Assembly: GCF_000264905.1 (NCBI RefSeq)
Contig: NW_006763133.1
Location: forward strand, 2,462,752 to 2,526,751
Origin: Stereum hirsutum FP-91666 SS1
Lineage: Eukaryota > Basidiomycota > Agaricomycetes > Russulales > Stereaceae
Length of the DNA stretch: 64,000 bases
Reading direction: 5' to 3'
Part shown: one piece after another, positions 11,012-23,211 of the stretch
How positions within the stretch are numbered: the first letter of the stretch is position 1
How the letters are laid out: each line of letters opens with the position of its first letter
Position numbers and translations under genes: made by a program
The notes under the pieces: generated by a model
The model's database searches: none
Told to the model about the DNA's origin: nothing
What the model saw: only the letters and a program-made list of their open reading frames with translations

Positions 11012-14000
11012 TCAAGCCGCAACCTCTTGTGGAGGATGTGATCCCTCCACATGCTGATGCTCGCCCGCAGGTTGTGCCACAGGTTCAGGCTCAGGCGTGG
11101 GAACAACACTCTCCACCAGTCCCGGCAAGAACCTCTCCATCCTCTCCCTCGTGACCTCCCAAAGCTGTTTCTGCTGCTCGTTCCGCGTGTCTTCCGGTGT
11201 CGCAGGCCGAGGGACAAGCATGCCCGCTGCGTTCATGACGAGGACGACGTTCTTGAGGGATTCTTGGACGGCTTCGGACTATTCGTGATGTGGCGTGGCG
11301 CGGCATGTTAGCACAACCCAGAACAGGATGAGTGTGCCAGAGAGGGGGTGGGGAGATAAGAAATAGGAAACAAAACGCACCATCTGATCCGTCCTATCCA
11401 CCCCCATCAACGCGTCCATCCCATCCAACACCCTCGCCCAAAGTCCCCTCACCTCCTCCCCGTCCCTCACACCCACCACATCCCTCACCTCAAACCTCAT
11501 GAACGCCTTACAAACCACCATCGCCGCCCGCACCCTCGTCTCCGTGCCTTCCGCGCCCGCGCCCATACCGACAGCCGCGGTCGGGGCGACTTTGATGAGG
11601 TCGTCGATCATGGGGAATAGGACTTCGTCGAAGAGTTGTGCGATGTTCAGAGGCGAGTCGGATTCTTCTGGACTTAGGTGTGGGTTTGTGGAGAGTTTGG
11701 GTTCGGGGACGAGAGGACCGAGGACGGCGCGGGAGAGTTGGGAGAGGGCGGAGTGGCGGATTTCGCGGGATGCGTTCGTGGATTGGGAGGAGAGCGAGGC
11801 GAGGATCATGAGGGATTGTTGGTTGAAGCCTTTGCGCACTCGCGTCAGTATTCATGTTTTCAACTGAGGAGCTACATAAGGAACTAGGGGAAATAGAGCG
11901 CACGTGGGTCGGATTTGTCCACCGACGTCGCATTGAGAGCCTTCAGTAGCTCGAACATCAAGTCGACAGCCTTCCGTCCACGGTCGATTACCGGTGAACT
12001 ACACATTCATATCGACAAATCTTATAAGCAACCGACCCTCAAAGATAATCCAAACAAAACAAACACTCACCTAGACACATCCGCCTTGACCTGCCTCCTC
12101 GCATGCTGTTGCTGCTGCTCCGCCTCCGCCACATAACTCGCCGCCGTCGCGAAATCGTCCAACACGGCGATCAACCCCGCCGCGTTATCGAGTGACACGG
12201 AGCGTTCGGGTCCTTCAACGATGAGGCGTTGAACGAGCTCGAAGGAAGAACGGGCGGCTTCGATGTGTGAGACGGTGGAGCGGACTAGGGCGAGGACGAT
12301 GTTCCACTCGGTTGGGGAGCTACATCAGCCATCACAAAGTCGTAAGTCACGAGCGAAGTTGATATGAGTATGGCATTTAGAGGGACGATACGGACCTGAC
12401 GATGTCCCGATGGTTTTGAAGGATAAGCATGAGGCCTGAAATAATCTGTTCGGCGACAGAGTTGGAGATGGTGGGTGGAAGACCTCCGAGAAGGTCAAAT
12501 GATATATAGATCTGATCTCGTAGAGAAGGCTTGGAACAATACACAAGTCAGTTCATTCACTGCTGGAGATATCGATCCAACGGGAAAATTTAAACCCACC
12601 TTCGTCGCCAAGATCAAGCAGACCCGGAGTAGGGAGACCACAGCGCGCTCGATCAGGAGTATGCTGTACCTTGTCGAGGAAGACAACAGAGCAGAGATGT
12701 GCTCGAAGACGATGGGCCTGTCCTCCGCATCAGTACGCCGGGAAGAATCGAGGGACCTTAGAAGCTCACCATAATTCCTCGATGTGCTGAGGCGTCTGTC
12801 GCACGATGCTAACGATCGTCTCGAGCAAGAACACGGATGCAGGGTCATACGGAAGCGACGTTTGCGAGCCGTTCAACTCTGCAGATGGGGTCTCGAAAGT
12901 GATGGCCATATCCTCCGAGTCTTGTTGCAGCCTCGCCACTGTCCGCTCGTGCGCAAGCGCCTCAAGCGACCGGACAGCTGCAATCAACGGGTCGAGATCT
13001 AGTTGCCTGCAAGTAGTATAGCCTTGTCAGCATTGAGTACACGTGGCGAGAACAACAAAAGGATATTGCGTACATGATCTGACCATAAAGCTCATCTAAC
13101 CGACAAGTCGTGATGCAGTCAATAGCACAGAGCGTGTTCTCGATCTCTGAGTCCGTCGCCTCTGGTACTGCGTCCGGGCTAGGCGTGTACGGCGTCATCA
13201 AATAGGATGACAACGCGGACAGAAGACCGTCGTTCCTTGGTTGAGGACGAAGGGGTTGTTGACTGCTTCCACGCAGAGGAATCATGGAGACACCGCCAAG
13301 GAAATCTTCCATTTGCAGCATGCGAGTGGGTAAGAGGGAGTGTATGAAGAGGTTTTGGAACATCTCGAATATCTATGTACGAGAGTCAGATATCAGTTAA
13401 GGAGAAAATTCTAAGACCTTTTGGCGTACCTGGGTCCACCCCTCGCGGACGGCGTTCCCGTTTCCATTGACGATATGGAACAGCACCACAGCTGCCAACT
13501 GGCCCTTGAGATTCGCGCCAAACTGAACCGACAACGTCGACACCGTGATCGATTGTCCCTCCACCTCGACAACAGGATAGATAGGTACTTCCGTTGGCAG
13601 AGCATCAGAAAGCAGGCTGGTCGCCTGGGACAAGGATACTACGACGTAATCGAAGACATCGGGTAGGCGGAAGTGGCCAGCGAGAGTCGCGCATTGTCGG
13701 AAGCCTGCTATGGAACGCTCGATGATGTACTCGTCATCGAAGGTCATGAAGGCGTATGTGATGGCGGAGATGACAGGTTTCCAGACGGAAGTGAACATCT
13801 CCTTGTCGAAGAGATCAGAGTTGGCTATCATCAGTTGTCCTAGGAGAGACATTAGATGCTCGTTCGGCATTGAAATAACGAAACGAGCTCTTACCTGACT
13901 GCCGTGTGCGAGTGAGCAATTCTTTCCATGCAAACTCGAAGCCCAGCTGTCCTGTGTGTTCTTCAGGCATGACTATCTCGCGCTTTCGAATCGAATCGAA

Positions 14001-16868
14001 CAACGCTTGCTACTTTCCTCGTTAGATCGAGTCTGACTCATTGGAATATAAGAGCAGCTTACAAGGTACTCGGAAGAGAAATCCTCTCCATTGTTGACGC
14101 CTCTCAAGTTTCGCTTATAGTCGTCGATTGTCATTCGTTTCTATGTACGGGGTGTGAGTTGTCTGGTATGTGCAAATAGTAAAGCACAAACCCGAATTTG
14201 GGGGCTATGTTGATCGGTGTTGAGCATGATGAGGGAATATGCCAATATATACACTGCGTCTTGCGACTTGACCTCCCCTATGAAAGATATCAACAGTCTA
14301 TCTCGGTACCAGCGTTTCAAAACGACTCACCAGGCGCAGTCTCGAAGTAAAATTCCGCAAAGGTCTCCGTTATGCGTGAGATCTGCTGCGATTCACCGGG
14401 GAGTCGGAATGTCTCAAGTAATTCACGCAAAGCGTCTGAGACAGTTTTCTATAGCAATAGAACGTTGAGAACGACTTGATGCATGAATAACGAAAATTAA
14501 CAACACTGACGCCCTTGAAATCAAACAGTCGCAGAAATTCCTTCAACACCTCGATATTGTCGGGCTTGGAGATGAAGTCACCAAGTAGTTTCTTGTCGAG
14601 TCGAGTACACGACTTGAGGAACATTGCGAGACTTTTTGCCCGGGAAATGTCGGGTGGAAGATCGCGATAGATGATGCCGTTCTCTTCCAGGAATACCAGG
14701 CCGGTCTTTGGTTTCGCGTTGAAACGCGCGGCGCCCGCAAGGACGATGTTTTTGGTCGATTTGCTTTGCATGAGCTCCTCAGAAGATATATATTCCTGTC
14801 ATCACATGTATGAGCTGAGGTCGGAGGCAGGAAGGACTAGTAGATGAAAGCTCACAGAAGGCCATGAAACGACAGCCTATGATACCAGTGTCAGTTGCGA
14901 AGAAAACGGGAGAAGGAAGAGTTCACAAACACCCTCGGCTCGCGCTGCCATGTGATTGACGAATGTGAGAAGTAGGTCCAAGCACAGGTATTGCGACTGT
15001 ATTGGGCTCTCTTGCATGGATTCAGGGTAATATTCGGTATATACACCCTATGGGCCACACAATCAGTAAGTCGTTACCTCGAAGACTACGCAGACAACGC
15101 TCACCTTGGTCAATAGGTCAATCAGCCGCTCGAAGAGGTTCTCCGAGTTGATATCACAGTCGTAGTTTGTGAACAAATCGACCATGAAGTTCGGATCGCG
15201 GGAAATTTGGCTGAGCATTTCGAGTAGAACGTCCCTCGTCTCACCCTTCGCAGGTAGCGCATGCGGTTTATTCGGCAAAGAGCTCCCCTTCTCCAAGTCA
15301 CTATCAGGTGTAGGTTCTAGTTTCGGTGAGGCCGTGTTCGACAACCGCCCTGACCCCTTACGAGCCGGGACCTTGTAGCGCGCTGCTAGTCTGTCTGGGA
15401 CTGGTGGCGCCAGTCGGTCGATGGTGAATGAGAGTAGGAGCTCTTGTTGGAGCTTAAGATGCTTTCGCATGGTGTTCATCATCGTCGAGGTGGTACGTAG
15501 GGCCATGTTTAGTACAGCAGAGTTCTCCGAGCGAGCGAGCTGGAAGAGATATTTGCAACCGTGGTCGAGAGTCAGACTGCGAAGAGACGGGAATTCGCCC
15601 AAACGGGGACCGGAAACCTCAAAAGCGGCGTTGAGAATTCCGAGAGCGAGCAGACGTGTCGTATCTGAGTGAATGCGGTCGTTTGGGTCAAGAATGTTAA
15701 TAATGACTCGGAGTAACTCTACGAGGGATGGGAGACCGTCTGAAGGAAATGCTTGAGTTTTTCACTAAAGTTTAGAAGATAAGAGTTCATACATTCCGGT
15801 CTCGTTGATTCGGCTGGCGGTTCTGGTGCTGCTGGAGGCTCTTCCGCTACAGCCTGAGGGGCGTCGGTCTCTACTGGTGCATCGCTCGTCACGACGAGTT
15901 CGGCTGAGGGGTTTGGAATTCCGATCTCAGGGCCTTGGCTTTCTTCAGATGTGAGCAACTTCTTCTCCTCCGCCTCCGGGTCGAGTGAGTGCAACCGCGC
16001 AAACACTGTCCTCACAAGGGTATGCATGATCAGCTCGGCAGACCGCCTGAGAGCCTCTGTAGGATATGTTCATCAATATCGACGATTTCTAAATACCGAT
16101 ATAGACACGGACTCACCACTCAACCTCATCTGAACACACGTTGTCAAGACCGTCTCGAGCATCTCGCATACCTCCACGTCCCCGAGCAGCCCGCCGACAG
16201 GCCCGCACATACAGTCTTGTATCACGGTAAGAATCTTGAGCAGTACCACCTCGTCCCCTGAGGAGTCGCTAGCTTCAAACTTGCAATGGGAGACTGCAGA
16301 GCTCAGCTCTATGAGCGCCGGATCGATGTTGGGGCATTCCGGGGATATGATCCCGCAGAGAAAGAAGTTGTGGAGGGATGAGAGTGCAGCGGAGGTGATG
16401 GGTCCGGTAGAAAGCGGTGATCGTATGATGGCGAAGAACGGGGACAGAAGCGTGGTCAATGGTAAGGTGGTGATGTCTAGAGCAAGTAGAACAGGAAGGG
16501 TATAAACGCTTCAACTTCTGTAATTTTGATGGACAGAAGAATGAACACGCACCTTGTACATTTCGCAGTTCTCGTTTGAGTTCCTCAAATCCAAGCATGA
16601 GATCGTCCTCTGAGCTACCTCTTTGCTCAGAGTTTGACCGTACAGGCCCTGTTCTCCGGAGACCGAGACTGCTGGCCAGAACAGAGTCGCGAGTGTTATA
16701 CGTTTGGCTAGAGGATGCCCAGCGAGCATTCTTCCTCATAACAGCAGTAACAGAGAGAGCTTCCGAGTAAATGATATGCTTTGGCGAGACTGTGCCATTG
16801 GACTCGGAGTATTTAATAGTGGGTGGCCACGCAGAGGGACCTGCGTGGTGATTGGATCCAGCGGGCAT
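11012..16868 (-). CDS. GEA1: Sec7-domain ARF guanine-nucleotide exchange factor, Gea1/2-GBF1 family
   Basis: Twenty exons, 5' to 3': 16868..16553, 16476..16117, 16056..15793, 15739..15105, 15047..14931, 14876..14856, 14795..14511, 14448..14331, 14277..14192, 14140..14063, 14009..13895, 13839..13430, 13372..13074, 13006..12770, 12717..12600, 12529..12396, 12319..12071, 11998..11904, 11829..11381, 11278..11012; 1550 aa. The DCB/HUS N-terminal half is followed by a Sec7 domain at about residues 595-790. The catalytic glutamic finger lies in FRLPGESQQISRITETFAE (Glu about 685), followed by AYSLIMLNTDQHSPQIR and the RMTIDDYKRNLRGVN block. HDS-type helical repeats follow, including NLKGQLAAVVLFHIV. 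Known role: activates ARF at the Golgi for COPI coat recruitment. Length and HUS-Sec7-HDS order fit GBF1/Gea rather than BIG/Sec7p. Exon 6 is only 21 nt. Confidence 0.95.
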
Positions 16869-17240
16869 GTCGAAGAGAATGATGTGGCCGGACCAAGAAG
16901 GTCAGCAGCCTGGTACGAGTTGTAATGTTTTGGAGGATAAAATCGAGTTGGTCGTTGCGACTGGCAAAATGTAGATGGTATGGTAAAGGGTAAAGACACG
17001 TCAGAACCGGACGCGACGAGCGCCACACCCCTGACTAGGCTTGACTGTGGCGTGGCGCTACATAGCAAACGAACAAACCCTTTTTTGGCAACCATGCTGA
17101 ACCATGCTGAGCCTGTACTTAGGCGATGACTGCAGAACATGTACGTGGTCGGGTCTTATTGGTGGTTGGAAAACGAAAGGCGGTACAGCAACAACTACGA
17201 CAAGGATATGAAATACAAAGTTGTCCAAAAACTCTCAAAC
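16869..17240. other. intergenic, GEA promoter
   Basis: About 370 bp between the GEA start codon and the proteasome alpha4 stop codon, both on the minus strand. Nothing coding seen. Confidence 0.5.
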
Positions 17241-18501
17241 TCATTCTGTTGCTTGTGCCCCCATGGACATGGCAGCCTGCCCCGCCGCCGTCTGAGCCAA
17301 CCTCGACCGCTTCCTCTCCGCCTCTGTTTGTGAAGTGTGTCAGAAAGTCGCGAGACGGAGAAGAATGGCAATCATACGTACCGGCCTCCTTTTCTCGCTC
17401 TATGTCCTGCACGATCTCCTCGATCTGAGCGAGCTCGAGGTTCTATATCACAGCTTAATATTGGTATATCTTAAAGGATGTGGCATGCACGTACGGTGAC
17501 TTTGCCATAGCTCTCCATGACGCTGATTTCGATGTTCTTCGCGCCAGTTTGTACCACTTCGAGTAAACTCTTGATGGTGAGTTTGATGCTTTCCTCTCGC
17601 GACATATCATCCTTGTGATTCTTCTCTAAGAACTCCCGGACAGTTTTCGAAGAACGGCCAATAGCATTCGCCTGCATGCACGAAAATATAGCGTCAGTAT
17701 AGAATTTACATCAACAAGCGGGGACACATACCTTCCAGGCGCTGTAGATACCACTTGGCTCAGTCTGGTACAACCTTGGTCGGGTGTCATGTGGGTCGAA
17801 GCCAACAATAAGGGTAGAGATTCCGAATGGGCGAACACCACCAGATTGAGTGTAACGCTGCACGAACGGTAAGAACGGGTACCAAGAACTGTGCGTTGAG
17901 ATGGACGTACCTGTTGGATGCCTGCAATATGCCTGGTGATATATTCAACCGTCACTGGGTCCTCCACGGTGAGACGATGGCTTTGACATTCCACTCGTGC
18001 CCTGTCAATCAAGACTCGTCCGTCGGCAGTCAACCCTATACATCATGGTGTGGCGGTCAGCGCTCGATCAAGACCTCAGAATGTGAGAGCACGCACCAGC
18101 GAAGGCAAGGCAGACATGATCATCCAGCATGACAACTTTCCGTACTGTCCGTGCGTCTTGCAGCTGCAGCACTGACTTCTTCTCCACACCTATAACAACG
18201 ACATCCTTTCCCCGCACGCCAACCTAGAGACTTGCATTAAATATGGGATGTAAGATAGCATTGTAGAGAACGTGACCAACGGCGCATGTTCCCTTGCGTA
18301 CTGCTTCGAGAGCGTATTCGACCTAGAAAGACGCGTTAGTTGTGAATACCGAGTATTGTATGACGCTGGTGGTTTGACCTGGAACAAGTGGCCATCGGGG
18401 GAGAAGACGGTAAGTGCTAGAAGACATAGACTGTGATATGAGTATTGACGGTGGTTAGAGTTATTTTGGCTGTACTTACCGCGATCGTATGACCTAGACA
18501 T
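17241..18501 (-). CDS. PRE6: 20S proteasome subunit alpha4 (alpha type-7)
   Basis: Nine exons: 18501..18480, 18416..18379, 18322..18281, 18223..18097, 18035..17911, 17857..17732, 17671..17495, 17442..17382, 17323..17241; 266 aa. The N-terminus [24 protein letters not shown] is the alpha-subunit signature. [18 protein letters not shown], the [11 protein letters not shown] and [16 protein letters not shown] blocks, and [14 protein letters not shown] distinguish alpha4 (yeast Pre6, human PSMA7) from other alpha subunits. The Lys/Glu/Ala-rich C-terminal helix is usual for this subunit. It is a structural ring subunit without the catalytic Thr, in nucleus and cytosol. The start codon sits in a 22-nt first exon. 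Confidence 0.95.
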
Positions 18502-18875
18502 CGTCGAAGGGGGTGGTGGTGGTGAGGATAGGGAGAGTGTATGAGATTCGTATACTCGTACGCGCAAGCTTCAGCACTTCGACGCGTACGCCATGATTAT
18601 GTCAGCACGGCTATCACCGCGACGCGTTCAAGCGGAAATTCCAAATTGTTTCTGAACATCATCATGGTCCTCCTCCAGTCTCCTACCTTGACTCCTCTGT
18701 GGATGCGCTAAGGCTTTAGACGTGCGTTGAGGTAGAGAAATTATATCTCTTTCCGAGCCTCATCATAACCTGCTTGTTTTGTTATCCCCTAGTTTGTTGT
18801 CCTTCAGACGAATCATTAGCTGTCTAACTTCGACACGTTCCGCAAGTCCGAACACCTAGCTCTAGAGTCACACAA
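18502..18875. other. upstream region of proteasome alpha4
   Basis: About 375 bp between the alpha4 start codon and the first tandem unit. It should hold the PRE6 promoter. I see no clear proteasome-control element. Confidence 0.45.
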
Positions 18876-19644
18876 TGGGCATCTCTGGCGGTATCAATGG
18901 CTGCTGGAAGAACACATACATCGTACAGACCCGCACAACTGATTGCATTCTCTAATTCAGAAGATGTAGCTTCTGTGAAACCTTGACCGGCCTCAGAGCT
19001 CCGTCGCATTCTTCACCTATGATGTGCGGTGTCGGTCTACGTTGGTCTTGTCGACTTCCTTTACTCGAAATGGGCTTGTTCTATCACACCTATCTTTGCA
19101 CGGTTGTCAGAGTATGGGCACATCGAACGTCGAGAAACTCATCACAGTCTGGACCAGTCCAATCATACACCATCAACTTCAAGATGGTTCCTTAGCTCCT
19201 CTGTTAACTTGCTAGGGAATACTCGACCTATGCTCGACTTGAGAGTGTACTGCTCTGCTTCTGATTACTTGTCACTCCGTCCTCTCAGCATCTTTCTGCA
19301 CATCAGGCTCGATACCCACTCTCAAATCCGACCCGCACTACCCAAAAACAGCCACCATGAACCTTTCGTGGTAGAGCTGTCAAAATTACCTGTTTTCATA
19401 TCTATACTTCGAGGCATTGGCCAATCTCAGCCACTCAACGCCTCGATAAAGAGTCTATCTGTTATGATTATCTTTAGTAGCCGTCAACCTCCCTCTGTTT
19501 GCGTATTGCATTTGCTTATTCGCAAGTCGAGTCTCCCTCGAAGGACGAACCCTGATATCATGGAAGATGGCAGGTCACTCTCAAGCTGCTGACCCCGTCA
19601 TTACAGAATTCCTCGGTCTCCGGGTTGGCTCACCAGGTCAGGCG

Positions 19645-19650
19645 TATATA
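19645..19650 (+). promoter_or_regulatory. TATA-like element of peptide gene A
   Basis: TATATA about 100 bp before the ATG at 19749, with a TTGGCT (reverse CCAAT-like) motif just upstream near 19624. The position matches the TATA elements of the three paralogs. Confidence 0.6.
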
Positions 19651-19748
19651 CCACCCCCCTCATCTCTATATCTTCTATAACCCACAATCGACACACATCT
19701 CCTGGTCTTCATCCAATCCATCGCCCCACAGCTCTGCCACAGCCGACC

Positions 19749-19997
19749 ATGCAGTTCTCCACAAGGCCTATTGTCTTCGTCATCGCCGTCTTTCTTCCCC
19801 TCGCCTCCGCTAGTGGCACCCAAGAGCGTCAAGTATGTAAACCCATCGGCGCTCCCTGCTTCGTCGACAGCGAGTGTTGTACTGATTTATGTCTCCTTGG
19901 AGTAAGCCATTTAGTTCAACGATCCCGCTCTCTGTTTCTTTTCATCTTTTTGCTCGAGCTTCACTGAGATTCCGTCTTCTGATAGATCTGTGCGTGA
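19749..19997 (+). CDS. secreted six-cysteine knottin-like peptide, copy A
   Basis: Exons 19749..19901 and 19986..19997; 54 aa. Residues 1-22 form a signal peptide (MQFSTRPIVFVIAVFLPLAS, Ala/Ser cleavage site). The mature part, about 32 residues, has cysteines at 30, 37, 43, 44, 48 and 53: C-x6-C-x5-CC-x3-C-x4-C. That spacing is the inhibitor-cystine-knot pattern known from plant, spider and cone-snail knottins and from some fungal secreted peptides. The last cysteine and the stop lie in a 12-nt second exon (codons Ile-Cys-Ala-stop) after a GTAAGC intron. Without splicing the sixth cysteine is lost, so the intron is well supported. Function unknown; an effector, antimicrobial or inhibitor role would be inference only. 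Three paralogs lie in the window. Confidence 0.85.
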
Positions 19998-21051
19998 GAG
20001 GTCAAATACCCGCATGGCCGTACGTCCATCCAATTCCCGTCCATTGTGTGGCATCCTGTTGAGGTCCGCAGTGCTTCCTTCAATGTCCGTCCGACTATAC
20101 TTTTCGCTGATTTTGAGCGGTGCGGATGGCGATGAATAGTCTTGAAGATCGATAGTCCAAAAACTGCATTCGTCGTGGTAGTATATAAGCTCGAGTTCTG
20201 GGGATTGTTCTCAACGATTGGCATTTCTAGAGGTTTGAATGACTGCTGGAAGAATACATATCAAAATATCTTCACAATGGATGGCATCTCCTAATTCAAG
20301 GTGTAGCCTCTGAGAAACGTTGTCCTGCTTCCTAGCTCCTCCCATCGCATTCCCGGTCCCTGCATATATGATATGCGGTGTCGACATACACTGGTCTTGT
20401 CGACTTTCTTTATTGGAAACGAGCTTGTTCCATCACACCTATGTTTGCACGGCTGTCAGAGTCTGAGTGACACCTCGAACGCGGAGAGACTCATCACTGG
20501 CTGGACCAGTCCAATCATACACCGTCACCCACTCGCTCCAAGATGGATCCTTAGCTCTGTCAACTTACTAGGGAATACTTGACCTATTCACAACTTCAGA
20601 GTGTACTGATCTGAGTTTGATTGCTTGCCATTCTGTTTTTAGCATCTTCTCCGCATACCAGGCTTCGACAAAGTAGCTCCAACAAACTCTTTGATCTTCA
20701 CCCCGGCAGGCCCGAGACCGATACCTACTCCAAATTCCTACCCGCATTACCCAGAAGGTCACAGTCGCGATGAGACCTACATGGTAGGGCTGTCAAAATG
20801 ACCTCCTTACTTTGATGTCTCGAGGTCTTGGCCAATCCCGGTCATCCGACTCCTCGACAAAGAGTCGATTTGTTTTAGTTATCTTCAGTAGCCGTCAGCA
20901 TGCCACCCATTTACTTCCTTGCAAGTTGATTCTCCATCGCAGGATGACCGCCGATTTCATGGAAGACGTCAGGCCACTCAAGCTGTCACCCTCGCCGCAT
21001 CACAAAGCTCCTCAGTCTCCGGATTGGCTCATCGTCCAGGTGAGACAAACG

Positions 21052-21058
21052 TATAAAA
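21052..21058 (+). promoter_or_regulatory. TATA box of peptide gene B
   Basis: TATAAAA about 100 bp before the ATG at 21157, with GATTGGCT (CCAAT box on the other strand) about 30 bp further upstream. Confidence 0.7.
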
Positions 21059-21156
21059 ACCTCTTCCTAGTCTCTCCACCTCTACAGTCACTAGCAGCGC
21101 TCTCATCTCATAAACCTCATACGATCCATTACTCCACCGCTTCCCCACAATTGACG

Positions 21157-21405
21157 ATGCACTTCTCCGTTAAACCAGTCCTCTTCGTCCTCGCCGTCTT
21201 TCTTCCTCTCGCCTCCACTAGCGCTATCCGAGAGCGTCAAGAATGTAAAGCCCTCGGCGATTCCTGCTCCGTCGACAGCGAGTGTTGTGGTGATGCTTGC
21301 CTCCTTGGTGTAAGCCACTTAGTTCAACGTTTCCTCCTCGAGTTTCTGTTCATATTTTTGCTCGAGCTTCACTGAAATTCTGTCTTCTGATAGCTCTGTG
21401 CGTGA
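21157..21405 (+). CDS. secreted six-cysteine knottin-like peptide, copy B
   Basis: Exons 21157..21309 and 21394..21405; 54 aa. Tandem paralog of copy A. The signal peptide MHFSVKPVLFVLAVFLPLAS is followed by cysteines at 30, 37, 43, 44, 48 and 53 with identical spacing. The inter-cysteine loops have changed (KALGDS versus KPIGAP; GDA versus TDL) while the SVDSE/FVDSE loop is nearly kept. As in copy A, an 84-nt phase-0 intron (donor GTAAGC) precedes a 12-nt exon encoding Leu-Cys-Ala-stop. The frame is open upstream of the ATG, but the TATA position and the signal peptide support the start at 21157. Confidence 0.85.
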
Positions 21406-21793
21406 GCACGAGAAGCCAAAAAAGGCATGACCACACGTCCATCCAATTTTCGTCCATTGTGTGGTCTCCTGTTGAGGTCTGCAATGCTCCCGTCCGTCCG
21501 ATTCGACTTTTCACTGATTTTGAGCTTGGTGCAGATGCGGTGATGCTTAAAATTTGATAATCCAAAAACTTGCTTCGTCGTAGTGTGTAGGCTCGAATTC
21601 CGAGGGTTGTTGTCAACGATTCTGTTGTAGCCGTGACAATGAATAGCATCATTTCTGCATGAGAATGTGAGTGATATTCTCGTCGAAACAGAAGCTTCCA
21701 GTTGAGCGTGAGGGTGAAAGTTATCGAACAAATTATAATTACACGAATATGAGTACAGACGATACATGTATTAGGAAGTATTTAGTCTAAAAT

Positions 21794-23211
21794 CTATGTA
21801 GAGGCTGATACCGCATCTGCCCCGCCCACACGCACCTTCTGCGACACAACGGTCGAGTCTGTCAGTGGCGGCACATCCAAACCCGCCACCGCACTCCTCA
21901 ATGCCCTCTCCCAAGCCTCCTCCACCCGATACCCACCGGCCCTCATGATCCCCTCCCTGTCCTTCCTCACTAACTCACTGACCGGGTCATAATAACTGCT
22001 CATCATCGTATACTTATCCTCATACGCGTCCCAATCGTCCTGCAACGGCACATGAGGCACGTCTGGCACCGTCGCACTCTGCGCCGCCCTCGACCTCAAC
22101 AACATCGCCGCGCTCTGATGCACCGCATGGTTTGCCTCCTTCGTTCTCTCCTTCGCCCGCTTGACAGCCTCCATCCTTGACTTGGCCACGAGCCGATGCG
22201 CATCCGCGGTGGAGTTGCGTTCGAGCGAGTCTATGAGCGCATTCTTTTCGGTTTCGACGGCGAGTCGCTCGGCTTCCTCGGCTTGACGGAGCTCGTCTGC
22301 GCGGAGTTGGCGTTCGCGCTTTTGGGCCTCGTCGGCCTCGAGGAGGGCTTTGGCGTAGGATTGTTCGCGTTGAATGTTGGCTTCAATTAGCGCTGCATTC
22401 TCGCGTCGATAATCGGCGATGCGCTTTTGTGTCGCTTCAACGTCGATGTCATTGATGAGATTGAAGGCTATAACACCCGTGAGATTTGGATGCCAGTAAG
22501 AAAGCAGAACTAGAACATACTGAGGTCCTCGACTTCTTCAAGATAGTTGTTATAGGATTTGAGGTCGGGAAAGTCATCTCGCTGTTTGTTGAAGCTGTGG
22601 ATGCGGTCAGTCAACAGCCGGCATCGAATGAGTGTGAACAACGTGCTCTTTGGCGATTTGTTTGCGAACGACAACTTCCTTCTCTACGACAAGGTCTTCG
22701 AAGGTTTGTGGCATGAACGAGAGCTTTCGTAGAATCTTGCCACATTTTGGACATGGTGCAGGTCCAAGACAGAAGATTCGGTCTATGCATCCTTCACACC
22801 TGAAAAACAACCCCTAGTCAGCTCTAGCGCAAGGCTATACGCGAAGTTCAGGGGCTTACAATTTATGATAGCACGCGCTGACGAGGAGACGTAGGCTCGG
22901 GTTCAGGTATCGGTCGGACTTGCATTGCGGGCACTGGTCGTCCGGGGACTAATACACGGCATGAAGGACCTTAGTCAGTGACAAGATGCTTAGGAATGGT
23001 AAACACGACATACGCGATATTCTTGAACTCTGTTCGAAGGGTCCTTCACCCCTCCCCCGAAGATAGTAGTAGAGGTGCTCTGAGGAACTTGCGGGGTCAA
23101 GGAACGCGAGCCACTCGGCGTATTGGCGTTTTTGCGGATAGTTGTGCCACGGAGCCAACCACCCACATTTCCTCTGCTTGCGTTCGACATAGTAGAGGTC
23201 GCTGCAGGCAT
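21794..23211 (-). CDS. TFB3: TFIIH/CAK assembly factor Tfb3 (MAT1)
   Basis: Exons 23211..23014, 22948..22860, 22799..22647, 22594..22521, 22467..21794; 395 aa. An N-terminal extension of ~66 residues leads into a C3HC4 RING finger: CPQCKSDRY, the CYH triad, CEGCIDRIF and CPKCGKILRK. The MAT1 hallmarks SFMPQTFEDLVVEKEV and YNNYLEEVEDLTFNLIND follow, with a long Glu/Arg/Ala coiled coil. Known role: bridges the kinase module (Cdk7/Kin28-cyclin H) to core TFIIH for RNA polymerase II CTD phosphorylation and DNA repair. The start is the first of two nearby in-frame ATGs (the other is 21 nt downstream). Intron 3 needs a GC donor (GCACGT at 22646) to give the expected KQIAKDFNKQRDDF join. Confidence 0.93.

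Larger units (their letters stand above)
18876..20219 (+). repeat. tandem unit A carrying a secreted cysteine-rich peptide gene
   Basis: A ~1.34 kb segment closely similar to the next ~1.41 kb (unit B), with the same order of landmarks. Both contain a TGCGGTGTCG...CTTGTCGACTT block, a GGACCAGTCCAATCATACACC block, the promoter and gene, then a downstream CGTCCATCCAATT...CGTCCATTGTGTGG block. Unit edges are approximate. The similarity covers coding and non-coding DNA, so this is a segmental tandem duplication of the whole locus. Confidence 0.85.
20220..21625 (+). repeat. tandem unit B carrying a secreted cysteine-rich peptide gene
   Basis: Second copy of the unit described at 18876-20219, head-to-tail with it. 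It has small indels throughout and an unrelated short replacement just after the gene's stop codon. The homology ends near 21625, before the 3' end of TFB3. Confidence 0.85.

Noticed and set aside
16869..17240. Searching for a CRISPR array, tRNA or rRNA gene in this and the other intergenic intervals
   Set aside because: No regularly spaced repeats, no cloverleaf with a T-loop GGTTCRANYCC match that I could fold, and no rRNA-like conserved blocks were seen.
19029..19592. 187-codon + frame in tandem unit A, with a related shorter frame in unit B
   Set aside because: The frame is not kept between the two copies (different lengths, indels shift it), so it is not under coding constraint.
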